Positions 51,173-60,166 of a stretch of DNA of 64,000 bases are shown one piece after another; within the stretch, counting starts at the first letter, position 1; every line of letters begins with the position of its first letter. Origin of the DNA: an uncultured Flavobacteriaceae bacterium (GTDB taxonomy: Bacteria; Bacteroidota; Bacteroidia; Flavobacteriales; Flavobacteriaceae); assembly GCA_947494825.1 (NCBI GenBank), contig CANLWN010000001.1:806001-870000 (forward strand), in the 5' to 3' direction. Made by a program: the position numbers and the translations under genes. A model generated the notes under the pieces. That model had not been told where the DNA came from. It was given only the letters and a program-made list of their open reading frames with translations, and made no database searches.

Positions 51173-52759
51173 TTATCTGGCCACCACCGTCGGGGTGTTG
51201 GACACCGAGAACAGTTCCTGATTCACCTCGCGGATCCCCATTTTAAATACTTTGGTCTCCTGGCGCTGTGCCGGGGTCCCGTAATGATAGTAGACCGTGG
51301 CCTTGATGTAGGCAGGGGTAAGTCTTTTATTGCCCTTGTACTTTACGTTCACCTGCCAATCGCCCTTTAGGGCACCATCGATCAGATACTCCTCGCTGGA
51401 ATACCCCAGCTGTCGCTCTTCCGCAATGCGGTCGGCATTGGCCATTTGGGAGCGCTCCCAAGTATAGTACTGCCCTTCCGGATTTACGAATTGAAGCGCA
51501 AATTCGGCTTCGCTATCGTTCCATTCAAAGACCAAACGGGTGCCTTCAAAATCGTCCTTCCAAGTATACAGCCCATAAGCCCTGGAGCGTAAAAATTCCT
51601 TACCGTGCAAGCGCACCAGGTTGTTCATTTCCCGTTTCATGAGCGCAGTGAACTCCCCTTCCTTGAGCATGCCTGTACGCAACAAATGGTTATAGCGGTA
51701 ATGCATGGCCGCGGCCTTGGGAAACTCCCCAATATCGCGGTAGCTACAGGCCATGTCCAGGTAAGACTGCGCATGGTCCGGTCGCAGGTTAAAAATTTGT
51801 TTATACAGGGTATTGGCCTGCCTATGGTCATTGTTCTTTTGGTACATATAGGCCAAGGCCTTGAGCGCCACGGGGTTTCCCTCGAAATAGCTCCAGTGAT
51901 CATCCAGCACCTTCTGGGCCATACGCCTGTTGTTCCATCGATTTAAAAAATAATCATAGGTATCTATGGTAAAAAAATAAGAGCTGGCATAGGCCACGTT
52001 TTTCCGCTTGTATATGGCAATGGCCTCCGCCTCGCTTTTTGCGGAATGAAGGGCCCTCAAATAATTGGGCGCGTTTTTGGCGATCCCGGTTTCCTGCAGC
52101 ACATCGCCCTTGAAATAATTGTCCCTGAGCTTTACGCGATCATAGGGCTCGTTGGTCCCAGGTTCGGTGCGCAAAGTTCCCATTGAGGTGTTCACCACAA
52201 TCACCCCACCGGAGGCAAAGGAGCCGTATTTGGCCGTGGCCACCAGCGAAGGAATGAGGGCTATACGTTCTACCTCCGTGACCTGGATAAAATTGGGCGC
52301 GTTTACGTAAACGGCACCGTCCACATCAAAGATGGCGGACCGGCGGTTGCCACTGCGGATAAAGACCCTGGGAAAGGGATCTCTGGGCGATTGGACCACC
52401 CGAACAAAGGGCAATTTGGACCGAAGGGCCGTCACGAAATCCACGCTGGCCAGGTTAAAATCCCTGCCCTCATACATACGCATGGCGTAACCCGTGCGGG
52501 CCTTGTCAATGATACCAAATGCCGTTTTAATGAGATTTTTATTGGTGGGATATTGCTTTTTTAGGGCTTCCTGCGTCCTGGATCGCTTCACGGCCTCTTT
52601 GCGTTCGGTCTCGGCCAGCCGATATAGATTGGGCACCTGCGGCCCCTGTTCCGTCAAAGTTTCTAGGGCCACCTTTGCCATAGGTTGCCCTTTTTGGGAA
52701 TAGCCCGAAAGGGCGATGGATAAAATCAGGAGGGTCAAAGAAGTTTTCAAAGGCGTCAT
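51173..52759 (-). CDS. Exported TonB-plug-like/TPR protein without beta-barrel
   Basis: The 528-residue protein has a signal peptide (residues 1-21, ending GYSQ). Residues about 105-190 look like a TonB receptor plug (IFDVDGAVYVNAPNFIQVTEVERIALIPSLVATAKYGSFASGGVIVVNT), with the usual 'iesievlkg...a..yG..g.gGvi.i.T' pattern. TPR-like helices follow (ALAYMYQKNNDHRQANTLYKQI, then LDMACSYRDIGEFPKAAAMHYRYN). A beta-rich C-terminal domain contains VFEWNDSEAEFALQFVNPEG. No barrel of about 20 strands is present. The product is complete and expected in the periplasm or at the outer membrane. The function is unknown. Confidence 0.65.
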   Translation of the reverse strand: MTPLKTSLTLLILSIALSGYSQKGQPMAKVALETLTEQGPQVPNLYRLAETERKEAVKRSRTQEALKKQYPTNKNLIKTAFGIIDKARTGYAMRMYEGRDFNLASVDFVTALRSKLPFVRVVQSPRDPFPRVFIRSGNRRSAIFDVDGAVYVNAPNFIQVTEVERIALIPSLVATAKYGSFASGGVIVVNTSMGTLRTEPGTNEPYDRVKLRDNYFKGDVLQETGIAKNAPNYLRALHSAKSEAEAIAIYKRKNVAYASSYFFTIDTYDYFLNRWNNRRMAQKVLDDHWSYFEGNPVALKALAYMYQKNNDHRQANTLYKQIFNLRPDHAQSYLDMACSYRDIGEFPKAAAMHYRYNHLLRTGMLKEGEFTALMKREMNNLVRLHGKEFLRSRAYGLYTWKDDFEGTRLVFEWNDSEAEFALQFVNPEGQYYTWERSQMANADRIAEERQLGYSSEEYLIDGALKGDWQVNVKYKGNKRLTPAYIKATVYYHYGTPAQRQETKVFKMGIREVNQELFSVSNTPTVVAR

Positions 52760-52847
52760 AGCTGTAATTTTTTTGGATTCGTAACTGTCATGTATCTAAC
52801 AAATGCATCAAAAATTATACCCAAATCCGTAGGGCACCCAAGAGCCA

Positions 52848-54194
52848 TTATCTGCCCTGATGCGTCATAGGTCTGGGAATCAAGAGAAGTTGGGTCTGCC
52901 TGCCATTGACATAGCGGAAACCCTCTTCCCCATAAAAACCTGCCTCTTCCAACATGATCCGGATATCCCGTTTCCATTGGGGCAGTGTTACCGTCGTATT
53001 CAGTTCTATTGCGTAGACCGTATTGGGGCGCAAGGGATAGGCCTCCCCATCGTCTTTCATTACCCCGGTCTGGGCGTCCCACATACCTATGGTGGTCCCG
53101 GCAGAATGCCCGTACGAACCTAGGGGATGCGTATAGATAGCAGGACGCAACCCGGCCTCCCTACCCGCTTGTAGCGCCTTGGCCAATATCTCGTTGCCCG
53201 TGCGACCACTGATCATGTTCTCCGTTAGAAAGTCCTGCACCCGATTGCCGTCTTTTAGGGCCGATACCAAAAATTCCGGGGCCCTTTCCTCGTTTGGCCT
53301 TAGTACATAGGCCAGTTCTTGGCAATCCGTGTTCAGGCGCAAATAGGTGATGCCAAAATCGCAGTGCAACAGGTCTCCCGGGCGGATTACCATGTCCTCT
53401 GGCCTTCCGGAGAAGGAATACAGGTGCCCTACCAATTCCTCACTGCTGCGCTGCACGTCCACCGTAGGGTGAAACCAGGTCTCCAGGCCCAGATCCGTTA
53501 CTTTTTGTCGCATCCACCACTCTACCTCTGTGGTCGTGGTGATACCCGGACTGATCACTTTTTCCGAAAATGCCTCGGCGATAATACTGTGGGTAAGGCT
53601 GACCAATTTATTGTAGATGACCATTTCGCGTGGCGTTCGGGTCTCGATCCAGCGTACGGCCAGCTGTTCGGCCGTGGTCACTTTGGCATGATAGGGCTTG
53701 GGAAGATAGCGCATAAAGGCCTCATAATCGGTCTTGTCCAGGCCATCGGCGATGTTGAAGTCGTCCGAAAAGTTGAGGCCTATTTTCTCCGGTTTTCGTT
53801 CTTCGATCAATTGTATCAATCGCTTCCATTGGTCGGGCTGCTTCTCCTTGTCCCAGGCCGAGCTGATGTTCTCCCCAACGTCATAGCGGGCCACCGCCAA
53901 CTTCTCAATGGTATTCTTGGCCCTGTCCCTATAGAACAACAGTATGGTACGTCGGCGTGCGTTGAGCCAGGTGGCTGGCAGCATGGTCCTGAGCACGGGG
54001 TCTTCGTTATACTCGCGAGATATCAGGATCCATAGGTCTATTCCTGTTTCGTCCATTAGCCTGGGCAGTAGGGTATTGAACCTTTCCTCCAGGATTTCAT
54101 CAACCACTCGGGCCCGGTCCTTTTCGGGAAGGATCTGTTGTCCCGTTAGTGTAAATGAAAAAAGGAACATCAAAAGGGCAAGCTGCTGTCTCAT
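52848..54194 (-). CDS. Secreted M24 metallopeptidase (aminopeptidase P-like)
   Basis: The 448-residue protein has a signal peptide (MRQQLALLMFLFSFTLTGQQ), an N-terminal creatinase-like domain, and the pita-bread fold with metal ligands in order: HCDFG, NTDCQ, GHSAG, YAIELNT and MLEEAG. All five expected ligand positions are visible. Members remove an N-terminal residue before proline or related bonds; this secreted form is common in Bacteroidota. It is on the same strand as the plug/TPR gene (88 bases between). Confidence 0.9.
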   Translation of the reverse strand: MRQQLALLMFLFSFTLTGQQILPEKDRARVVDEILEERFNTLLPRLMDETGIDLWILISREYNEDPVLRTMLPATWLNARRRTILLFYRDRAKNTIEKLAVARYDVGENISSAWDKEKQPDQWKRLIQLIEERKPEKIGLNFSDDFNIADGLDKTDYEAFMRYLPKPYHAKVTTAEQLAVRWIETRTPREMVIYNKLVSLTHSIIAEAFSEKVISPGITTTTEVEWWMRQKVTDLGLETWFHPTVDVQRSSEELVGHLYSFSGRPEDMVIRPGDLLHCDFGITYLRLNTDCQELAYVLRPNEERAPEFLVSALKDGNRVQDFLTENMISGRTGNEILAKALQAGREAGLRPAIYTHPLGSYGHSAGTTIGMWDAQTGVMKDDGEAYPLRPNTVYAIELNTTVTLPQWKRDIRIMLEEAGFYGEEGFRYVNGRQTQLLLIPRPMTHQGR

Positions 54195-54317
54195 ACGGTA
54201 TTTTTTGCCTTATGAAAATACGCTTTTTTGACCATTCCGCGAAGTGTTCCAAATTTTTGGGCTTTCGGCGTTAAAAGAGAACCGTCCTTTGACTATTGCA
54301 AAGAGCGGTTTGAACAC

Positions 54318-56423
54318 CTATAAGCTACCCTTTGACGTTTTTACCAACCGAATAAACTCTGCTCTATATCCAAGCTTATCCCTACCTCTACCCGCTTCCG
54401 CCAGGGTAATGACATCGTCTTGGGCGCTATTGTTGGTAAACTGTGATTTGCGCAATTGCATACCGAACAACGCCACCGCGGAGGCAAACTTAAAATCGGG
54501 CGACATCTCGGTTGTCCGATCTGTGACAACCTGTACCAATTCTATACTTTTATCGCCATCCGGTTTTTTATATCGAAACTTTACCGTGAACAGTTCGTCT
54601 GAAAATCCTGTATTGTTCTCCAAAGTGGTATATTTTAAGTCCGCCGTTTTCTTTACATAGTCGGAGTTGACACCTGGGGCGATGATTTCATAGAGTGCAG
54701 TCACCGTATGCCCGCTTCCCAATTCTCCTGCATCTTTAGTGTCATCTATAAAGTCCTCATCGGCAAGCAATCGGTTCTCATACCCGATCAACCGATAGGC
54801 CTGGACTTTGGCAGGATTAAATTCCAACTGTATTTTAACATCCTTTGCTATCGTATAGAGCGTACCGCCAAATTCCTTCCCAAATACTTTTTGGGCTTCC
54901 TGCATGGTATCTATATAGGCATGGTTCCCGTTTCCCTTATCCGCCAAGGTCTCTAGTTTTGAATCTTTGTAATTCCCCATCCCAAAGCCCAACACAGATA
55001 GAAACACGCCCGATTTTCTCTTTTCCTCAATGAGTTTCTGCATCGCCTTGTCGCTCGAGGCTCCAACATTGAAATCCCCATCGGTCGCTAAAATGACCCG
55101 ATTGTTACCTCCTTTGATAAAATGGTCTTGCGCCAATTTATACGCAAGTTTAATTCCGGCTCCTCCAGCCGTAGAGCCTCCTGCGCTAAGTCTGTCGAGC
55201 GCATCTAGTATTTTTTCCTTGTCCATTCCGCTGGTAGGTTCCAGAACTACACCTGCCGCACCAGCGTAGACCACAATAGAGACCCGATCTTTTTCCCTAA
55301 GCTGATTGACCAACAGTTTAAAGGCCGATTTTAATAATGGTAATTTATTGGGCGAATCCATGGACCCCGATACATCGATCAAAAAGGTAAGGTTGGAAGC
55401 GGGCAATGTATGGTTTTCATATGTCTTTCCTTGTAAACCTATACGTACCAAACGGGTATTTTTGTTCCAAGGAGTTTGCGACACTTCAGCGTTGATGGAA
55501 AAGGGATGGTGTTTGGGCTGCGGATAGTCGTACCCAAAATAATTGACCATCTCCTCTATTTTTACGGCGTCCACATCTATTTTTTGTCCCTTGTTTATCA
55601 TTCGCCTGATGTTGCTATAAGAAGCCTTGTCCACATCTATGGAAAAGGTGGAAAGTGGTTGCAACTGCACTTTTTGAAATTGGTTTTCAGTGATTGCAGC
55701 ATAGTTTTCATCTTCCTCCACTCGATATTTTCCACTTTTCGTGGTGATTACAACACAGCCATCTTTCGCTATGTTCCCAAACAGTTTCCTGGCACGGGCG
55801 CTTTTATATACGTTGACCTTCTCAATCTTATCTGGGCTTATTTTAGCAATGACGGCATTCTTATATTTTTCTATGGGTACACCGTCAACAATATAAAGTG
55901 GTTCCTTTCCCTGCTTTACGGAAGCAATTCCCCTTATTTTAACTGTAGTTCCGTTTCCGACCAACCCACTGGCTGCTGTAATCTGCACGCCGGCTGCTTT
56001 TCCCTGTAATTGTCTGCTTAACTTATCGTGATAGGCTTGTCTTTTACTTTTTTTCTCTGAAACCTGAGTAACTGAAGCTGTTATGGAACGCTTGGTGCTT
56101 ATGCCATGTCCTACCACAATAACCTCGTCCAATTGGCTGCTATCTTGTTCCAGTAGGAGGTTGATCACCTTAGCGTCGCCTACCAAAACTTCACGGGTCT
56201 TAAACCCGATATAGGAAAACACCAGTGTATCGCCCTTGCTAGTTAGAATGCTGTAATTTCCATCAAAATTGGTATATGTTCGTTTTATGGATTTCTTAAC
56301 GATAACGGAAACACCGGGCAATGGACCGGTGGCATCCGAAATCGTTCCGGTAATGGTCTTCTCTTGGGCCTTTACTACAAACCCAATAGACAATACGATT
56401 GCAATTAGTATACTTTTTTTCAT
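54318..56423 (-). CDS. vWA-domain protein with CarboxypepD_reg and plug modules
   Basis: The 701-residue protein has a signal peptide (residues 1-19). Residues about 20-95 form a CarboxypepD_reg domain (ITGTISDATGPLPGVSVIVKKS). A TonB-plug-like region (about 105-230) follows, with GTTVKIRGIASVKQGKEPLYIVDGVPIE, IEKVNVYKSARARKLFG and GCVVITTKSG. The SusC beta-barrel is replaced by a vWA domain with the MIDAS motif FLIDVSGSMDS near residue 350, ATDGDFNVG, and a C-terminal YfbK-like (DUF3520) region. This is the secreted vWA type of Bacteroidota with an N-terminal plug. It lies seven bases downstream of the shorter plug gene at 56431. The function is unknown; an outer-membrane scaffolding role is inference. 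Confidence 0.8.
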   Translation of the reverse strand: MKKSILIAIVLSIGFVVKAQEKTITGTISDATGPLPGVSVIVKKSIKRTYTNFDGNYSILTSKGDTLVFSYIGFKTREVLVGDAKVINLLLEQDSSQLDEVIVVGHGISTKRSITASVTQVSEKKSKRQAYHDKLSRQLQGKAAGVQITAASGLVGNGTTVKIRGIASVKQGKEPLYIVDGVPIEKYKNAVIAKISPDKIEKVNVYKSARARKLFGNIAKDGCVVITTKSGKYRVEEDENYAAITENQFQKVQLQPLSTFSIDVDKASYSNIRRMINKGQKIDVDAVKIEEMVNYFGYDYPQPKHHPFSINAEVSQTPWNKNTRLVRIGLQGKTYENHTLPASNLTFLIDVSGSMDSPNKLPLLKSAFKLLVNQLREKDRVSIVVYAGAAGVVLEPTSGMDKEKILDALDRLSAGGSTAGGAGIKLAYKLAQDHFIKGGNNRVILATDGDFNVGASSDKAMQKLIEEKRKSGVFLSVLGFGMGNYKDSKLETLADKGNGNHAYIDTMQEAQKVFGKEFGGTLYTIAKDVKIQLEFNPAKVQAYRLIGYENRLLADEDFIDDTKDAGELGSGHTVTALYEIIAPGVNSDYVKKTADLKYTTLENNTGFSDELFTVKFRYKKPDGDKSIELVQVVTDRTTEMSPDFKFASAVALFGMQLRKSQFTNNSAQDDVITLAEAGRGRDKLGYRAEFIRLVKTSKGSL

Positions 56424-56430
56424 GATTGGT

Positions 56431-57069
56431 CTAATTTCTATTGTTCAACAAGTAATTTGATGCCGCCACACTGTTTGCGACTTCTATCTTTTCAATATCC
56501 TGGGGATTAAGAGCGTTTAGGATAGACGTGTCCGTGTACCGGATGCCATCTACAATAATTATGGGCGTATCCCCGCCCCGCAAGGCAATTACTGGGGTTT
56601 GGTTAAATTGGGTATTGCCAATCCTAACTCCCGGGACCCTGGCCTGTATACTGTTGTAGATATCTTGCTGAGTAAACCAGTTGGTGTTGTCCAGGGTGTA
56701 AATGGTAAAGGGCAAGTAATAAGACCGGTCCACAAAACACGCTGTGGCGTCCTCCCGTAACTTGACTACTACCTCACCAGGTTCCGATATTTTATGGACG
56801 ATGGTTTTAAACCCCAGGTAGGTGAAAACCAAGCGATCTCCTTTTTTGGCTTTTATTGAAAATTCCCCGTCAAAATTGGTCTTAGTACCCTTTTCAGTGC
56901 CCCTTATCGTAACCGTTGCTCCTGGCAAGGGCAATTTTTGACTACCATGTTCCAGTACTTTGCCATTAATGATTAAGGCAGTGGTATCCTGCGGTTCAAC
57001 TTGGTTTTTCTGCTGCGCCTGTATCCCATAACCTAGTAATAGAATTAGGCCAATCATCACATTTTTCAT
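56431..57069 (-). CDS. Short CarboxypepD_reg + TonB-plug protein, no barrel
   Basis: The 212-residue protein has a signal peptide (MKNVMIGLILLLGYGIQAQ). A CarboxypepD_reg domain follows (LIINGKVLEHGSQKLPLPGATVTIRGTEKGTKTNFDGEFS, then LVFTYLGFKT), and then a plug region (IYNSIQARVPGVRIGN, PVIALRGGDTPIIIVDGIRYTD, LNPQDIEKIEVANSVAASNYL). It stops where the first barrel strand of a SusC would begin. It has an ordinary stop and intact coding, so I regard it as a complete mini-protein and not a broken receptor. It is seven bases before the vWA gene and probably in one operon with it. Confidence 0.75.
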   Translation of the reverse strand: MKNVMIGLILLLGYGIQAQQKNQVEPQDTTALIINGKVLEHGSQKLPLPGATVTIRGTEKGTKTNFDGEFSIKAKKGDRLVFTYLGFKTIVHKISEPGEVVVKLREDATACFVDRSYYLPFTIYTLDNTNWFTQQDIYNSIQARVPGVRIGNTQFNQTPVIALRGGDTPIIIVDGIRYTDTSILNALNPQDIEKIEVANSVAASNYLLNNRN

Positions 57070-57158
57070 CTTTTAGGTTTTTAAAGTTTGGTATAAACCT
57101 AAGGATGCACGGGTGGGGCTACAAGGGGAAATGAGGGAAGTGGCGTTTTCTTTGAGGG

Positions 57159-57207
57159 AAATCAGAAATCGAAGGTCAGAGGTCAGAAATCAGAGGTCAG
57201 TAGTTAA
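57159..57207 (+). repeat. Heptamer repeat AGGTCAG/AAATCAG
   Basis: Seven period-seven units: AAATCAG, AAATCGA, AGGTCAG, AGGTCAG, AAATCAG, AGGTCAG, TAGTTAA. They lie in the gap before the RibD-like gene. Confidence 0.65.
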
Positions 57208-57291
57208 TACTGCCTTCCGCAGATGGCTTAGGTACTGCCAGATTTACTATCTTAGGGGTGTAATGGGACTATAGATAGCAGCAATACAACT

Positions 57292-57846
57292 ATGACAACA
57301 GACCGTTCTAAAGTAACCCTGCACATGGTGGCCAGCCTGGACGGCTTTATTGCCAAAAGGGATGGAAATGTTACATGGATGCAATCTACCGACCGTTATG
57401 AACAGGGTGTTACGCTAACTGAAGAAGACATAGTGGCCTATCTCCAAACCATAGACTGCTATGTGATGGGGTCTGCCACCTATGAACACGCCGTGGAACT
57501 CGGGTGGCCCTATGGGGATAAGCCGGTCTCTGTATTGACCCATAGAGATCTGACAAGTGATAGGGAAAACGTGGCATTTTACTCCGGCGATCTGGGCACC
57601 CTGGTAAACGATCAACTAAAACCGAACCACCGGAATATCTGGCTGGTGGGCGGGGCCGTGCTCGCCAAGGATGCTATCCGGGCACAGTTGGTAGATGATA
57701 TCATCATCTCCATTATGCCCGTTCTCCTGGGTGAAGGCCTGCCGTTTTTTGACCATATTGGTCGGGAACAAACCCTGCATCTCAAAGATGTAACCGCCTA
57801 CAAGGACGGGATGGTAGAATTGTGGTATGAAGTGAAGAAGGAATGA
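57292..57846 (+). CDS. Dihydrofolate reductase/RibD C-terminal-like protein
   Basis: The 184-residue protein begins KVTLHMVASLDGFIAKRDGNVTW, the RibD_C signature, and continues with DCYVMGSATYEH, SVLTHRDL, the NAD(P)-binding glycine segment IWLVGGAVLAKDAIRAQLVDDIIISIMPVLLGEGLPFF and HLKDVTAYKDGMVELWYEV. It is a stand-alone reductase of the RibD C-terminal/DHFR family. No riboflavin genes are near, and the substrate is unknown. It lies 29 bases upstream of the AT-rich membrane gene. Confidence 0.85.
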   Translation: MTTDRSKVTLHMVASLDGFIAKRDGNVTWMQSTDRYEQGVTLTEEDIVAYLQTIDCYVMGSATYEHAVELGWPYGDKPVSVLTHRDLTSDRENVAFYSGDLGTLVNDQLKPNHRNIWLVGGAVLAKDAIRAQLVDDIIISIMPVLLGEGLPFFDHIGREQTLHLKDVTAYKDGMVELWYEVKKE

Positions 57847-57874
57847 AAGAGTATAATATAACATCTAAACTTAA

Positions 57875-58609
57875 ATGAAATATCGAAAAGATGAAATATT
57901 AGAGATGTTAATCTCATCTTATAAATTTCAAGCTGAATTTGATTCAGGTGTTAAAAGTGGAATGTCACTGAATTACGAAACTACTATTTTGGAATGGATG
58001 GACGTTTGCGATTTGTTGATGCCAACCAAATTGGCAAAGTATTTTCACAAATATTTTCAACTCAATAGACCACTAGCTGAATTAGAGTGCCTATTGAAGA
58101 ATTTTGAGAAAAACACCATATCTGATTTTTGCGAATATATATCAGAACATGCAGAACGGCAGAAAATAGTGTCGATTACACTTTTGCGGCAAAAATGTGA
58201 AACCGCATCAATATTTAGGAGGTTAAAACAAAACTTGTCAAAACAAGTAGCTTATGCAACGGAATTAAAACCTAGTAGTAAGGTTAACGATTTTTTTCTT
58301 AAATCTGATGGGGTTTTATTCGAGGAAGTGAACAGAATTGCACCAGGGACACTGTCTGAGTTTGAATACCGCGCAAATAAATTGGTATTGACGGGACAAA
58401 CGGTAATCTTGCTTTCCGCATTTTTTGCATATGTATTTTGGGCTATATGGTTTTTTCATTGGCTTTTGATTTTGCCAATTGCAATAGGCATAGCGCTGTA
58501 TCAAATTGGAATGAAAAAAGAGCCTGAAAAGTTGAGTCTTGGCGGATTTGAAGATTTCAGAGAGTTGATTTATGGTATGAAAGAAAAATTGGAAAAAGTA
58601 AGCACTTAA
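57875..58609 (+). CDS. Membrane protein of unknown family, AT-rich gene
   Basis: The 244-residue protein has a hydrophilic helical N-terminal part (residues 1-170) and one or two transmembrane segments near 175-213 ([32 protein letters not shown]). Beyond that is a short cytoplasmic tail (LSLGGFEDFRELIYGMKEKLE). The base composition is visibly richer in A and T than all its neighbours, and codon use shifts (AAA, TTT, ATA), suggesting recent transfer. I do not recognise a family. No toxin, antitoxin, restriction or phage partner is adjacent. Confidence 0.6.
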   Translation: MKYRKDEILEMLISSYKFQAEFDSGVKSGMSLNYETTILEWMDVCDLLMPTKLAKYFHKYFQLNRPLAELECLLKNFEKNTISDFCEYISEHAERQKIVSITLLRQKCETASIFRRLKQNLSKQVAYATELKPSSKVNDFFLKSDGVLFEEVNRIAPGTLSEFEYRANKLVLTGQTVILLSAFFAYVFWAIWFFHWLLILPIAIGIALYQIGMKKEPEKLSLGGFEDFRELIYGMKEKLEKVST

Positions 58610-58728
58610 TCATAGCTATTGTGTATCGCGGCTCTTGCACTAGTATAAAATTTGCATCTTTAAGATGGTCCACCTCCCCGTCTTCACCAAGGGTACTATT
58701 TTGTGCTGCTTTTAGAAAGTAACAACAA

Positions 58729-59067
58729 ATGAAAAAACTCTTTTTGGACGATGTAAGAACCATAGAAATGGTTTATGACAAATCTATGGAGGTGGAATTT
58801 GATATCGTTCGAACCTACCAGGAATTTGTTCACTACATCAAAACCAATGGACTGCCAAATTATATAAGCTTTGATAACGACCTTGGGCTCGGGGAGGATG
58901 GAAAAGTGGCTCCAGATGGATTGGCCGCCGCTAAATGGCTTGTATACGAATCCGGATTGGACCTTCGGAACCTAAAATTCAAGGTACATTCGGCGAATCC
59001 TGTTGCAGCGGAACAAATAAGGGGGCTTTTAAATAATTACATTACCCATTTAAAACGGATGGAGTAA
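58729..59067 (+). CDS. Cyclic-phosphate-processing receiver-domain protein (cREC)
   Basis: The 112-residue protein has LFLDDVRTIEM at the start, FDNDLGLGEDGKVAPDGLAAAKWLVYE in the middle and KFKVHSANPVAAEQIRGLL near the end. The pattern LDDxR, DxDLG and HSANP is that of the cREC family, a receiver-like domain predicted to act on cyclic phosphates and often found in RNA-repair or conflict systems. It has no regulatory partner here. It is 119 bases after the AT-rich gene. Confidence 0.75.
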   Translation: MKKLFLDDVRTIEMVYDKSMEVEFDIVRTYQEFVHYIKTNGLPNYISFDNDLGLGEDGKVAPDGLAAAKWLVYESGLDLRNLKFKVHSANPVAAEQIRGLLNNYITHLKRME

Positions 59068-59104
59068 AGCTGCAACTGCCAACTGAAAAAGACGACGGAA
59101 CTTA

Positions 59105-60166
59105 TTAGGCCAGCAACGCCAAGCTTGCCGCTCTTAGGATCTTCCCATTTTTGGTCTCCTCAAATTTTTCCACCGCCACCACTTCTTTGGGTACCTCAAA
59201 GGCCTTCAATTTCTTGGACGCTTTGAGCTTGGCGAGTAAATCTTCCTCGGGGGCACCCTCCACGACCAAAACCAATTTTTCCCCGAGCTTGGAATCCGGG
59301 AGCCCGGCCACAAAGAACCTGTTTTCCACGAAGGGCGACAGTTTGGCCTCGATGGTTTCGGGTAGCAATTTGACACCCCCGGAATTGATGATATTATCGT
59401 ATCGGCCCAACCATTGGAACTCGGTCTCGGAGACCAAATCTACTACATCATTGGTCGGTATGGTTTCCTTTAATAAATGTGGTGCATTGATTACCAGGCA
59501 ATCGCGTTCATCTTTAGAAATAGCCACGCCGGGCAAGATGGTAAAAGGGCGGTCCGGGCCAGTAATCTTTTTTGCGGCTATATGGGTGATGGTCTCCGTC
59601 ATCCCATAGGTTTCATAAATAGCCGTTGGCATATCCCCTATCTTTTCCTTAAGCGCATGGGGTATGGGTGCTCCGCCCACGATGAGCTTTTTTATCCTGG
59701 GTAGTTCATCCAGGGAGGCTGCCAATTGCAGGGGGACCATAGCCACGAAGTGGTACCTGCCACGGGCTGCTTGTAGCGGTTGGGCGGTGGGTTCCACATA
59801 GTACAGTTCCAGGCCCAAGATCATGGCCCTGACCAACATCATTTTTCCCGCAATATAATTTGTGGGCAGACAGAGCAGGGCGGTATCGCCCACCTCCAAT
59901 CCAAAAAAGTCCCCGGTGGCCAGGGCAGAGTTCACCATGGCCTGTTTTTGCAGTGTCAGTCGTTTGGGTTTGCCGGTAGATCCGGAGGTCATTACTTCGA
60001 GGGTCGGTACATCGGATAACCAGTCCAAAAGAAAGTCGCCCATGCTCAACTCCCAAGGTGCTCCTTCCTTGATCAGGCTATAGGCCACCTCCTTGAGCTC
60101 TTCCCGGCTAAAGGAAATCCCGTTGAGCTTAAAGCGGTTGTGGATTTTATTATAGGCTACTTGCAT
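59105..60166 (-). CDS. menE: o-Succinylbenzoate-CoA ligase (MenE), menaquinone synthesis
   Basis: The 353-residue AMP-binding enzyme has TSGSTGKPKRLTLQ (P-loop) near residue 60, YETYGMTETITH near 186 and GRYDNIINSGGVKLLPETIEAKL. It is shorter than the usual MenE (about 450-500) because the N-terminal domain is reduced, as in other flavobacteria. It activates o-succinylbenzoate with CoA, next after MenC in menaquinone synthesis. The end of the CPBP gene overlaps its start by 17 bases, and menC is one gene further upstream, consistent with a single operon. Confidence 0.85.
   Translation of the reverse strand: MQVAYNKIHNRFKLNGISFSREELKEVAYSLIKEGAPWELSMGDFLLDWLSDVPTLEVMTSGSTGKPKRLTLQKQAMVNSALATGDFFGLEVGDTALLCLPTNYIAGKMMLVRAMILGLELYYVEPTAQPLQAARGRYHFVAMVPLQLAASLDELPRIKKLIVGGAPIPHALKEKIGDMPTAIYETYGMTETITHIAAKKITGPDRPFTILPGVAISKDERDCLVINAPHLLKETIPTNDVVDLVSETEFQWLGRYDNIINSGGVKLLPETIEAKLSPFVENRFFVAGLPDSKLGEKLVLVVEGAPEEDLLAKLKASKKLKAFEVPKEVVAVEKFEETKNGKILRAASLALLA

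Noticed and set aside
54318..57069. Broken SusC receptor (pseudogene) split by frameshift
   Set aside because: Each frame has its own signal peptide and a complete ending, and no beta-barrel strands follow in any frame.
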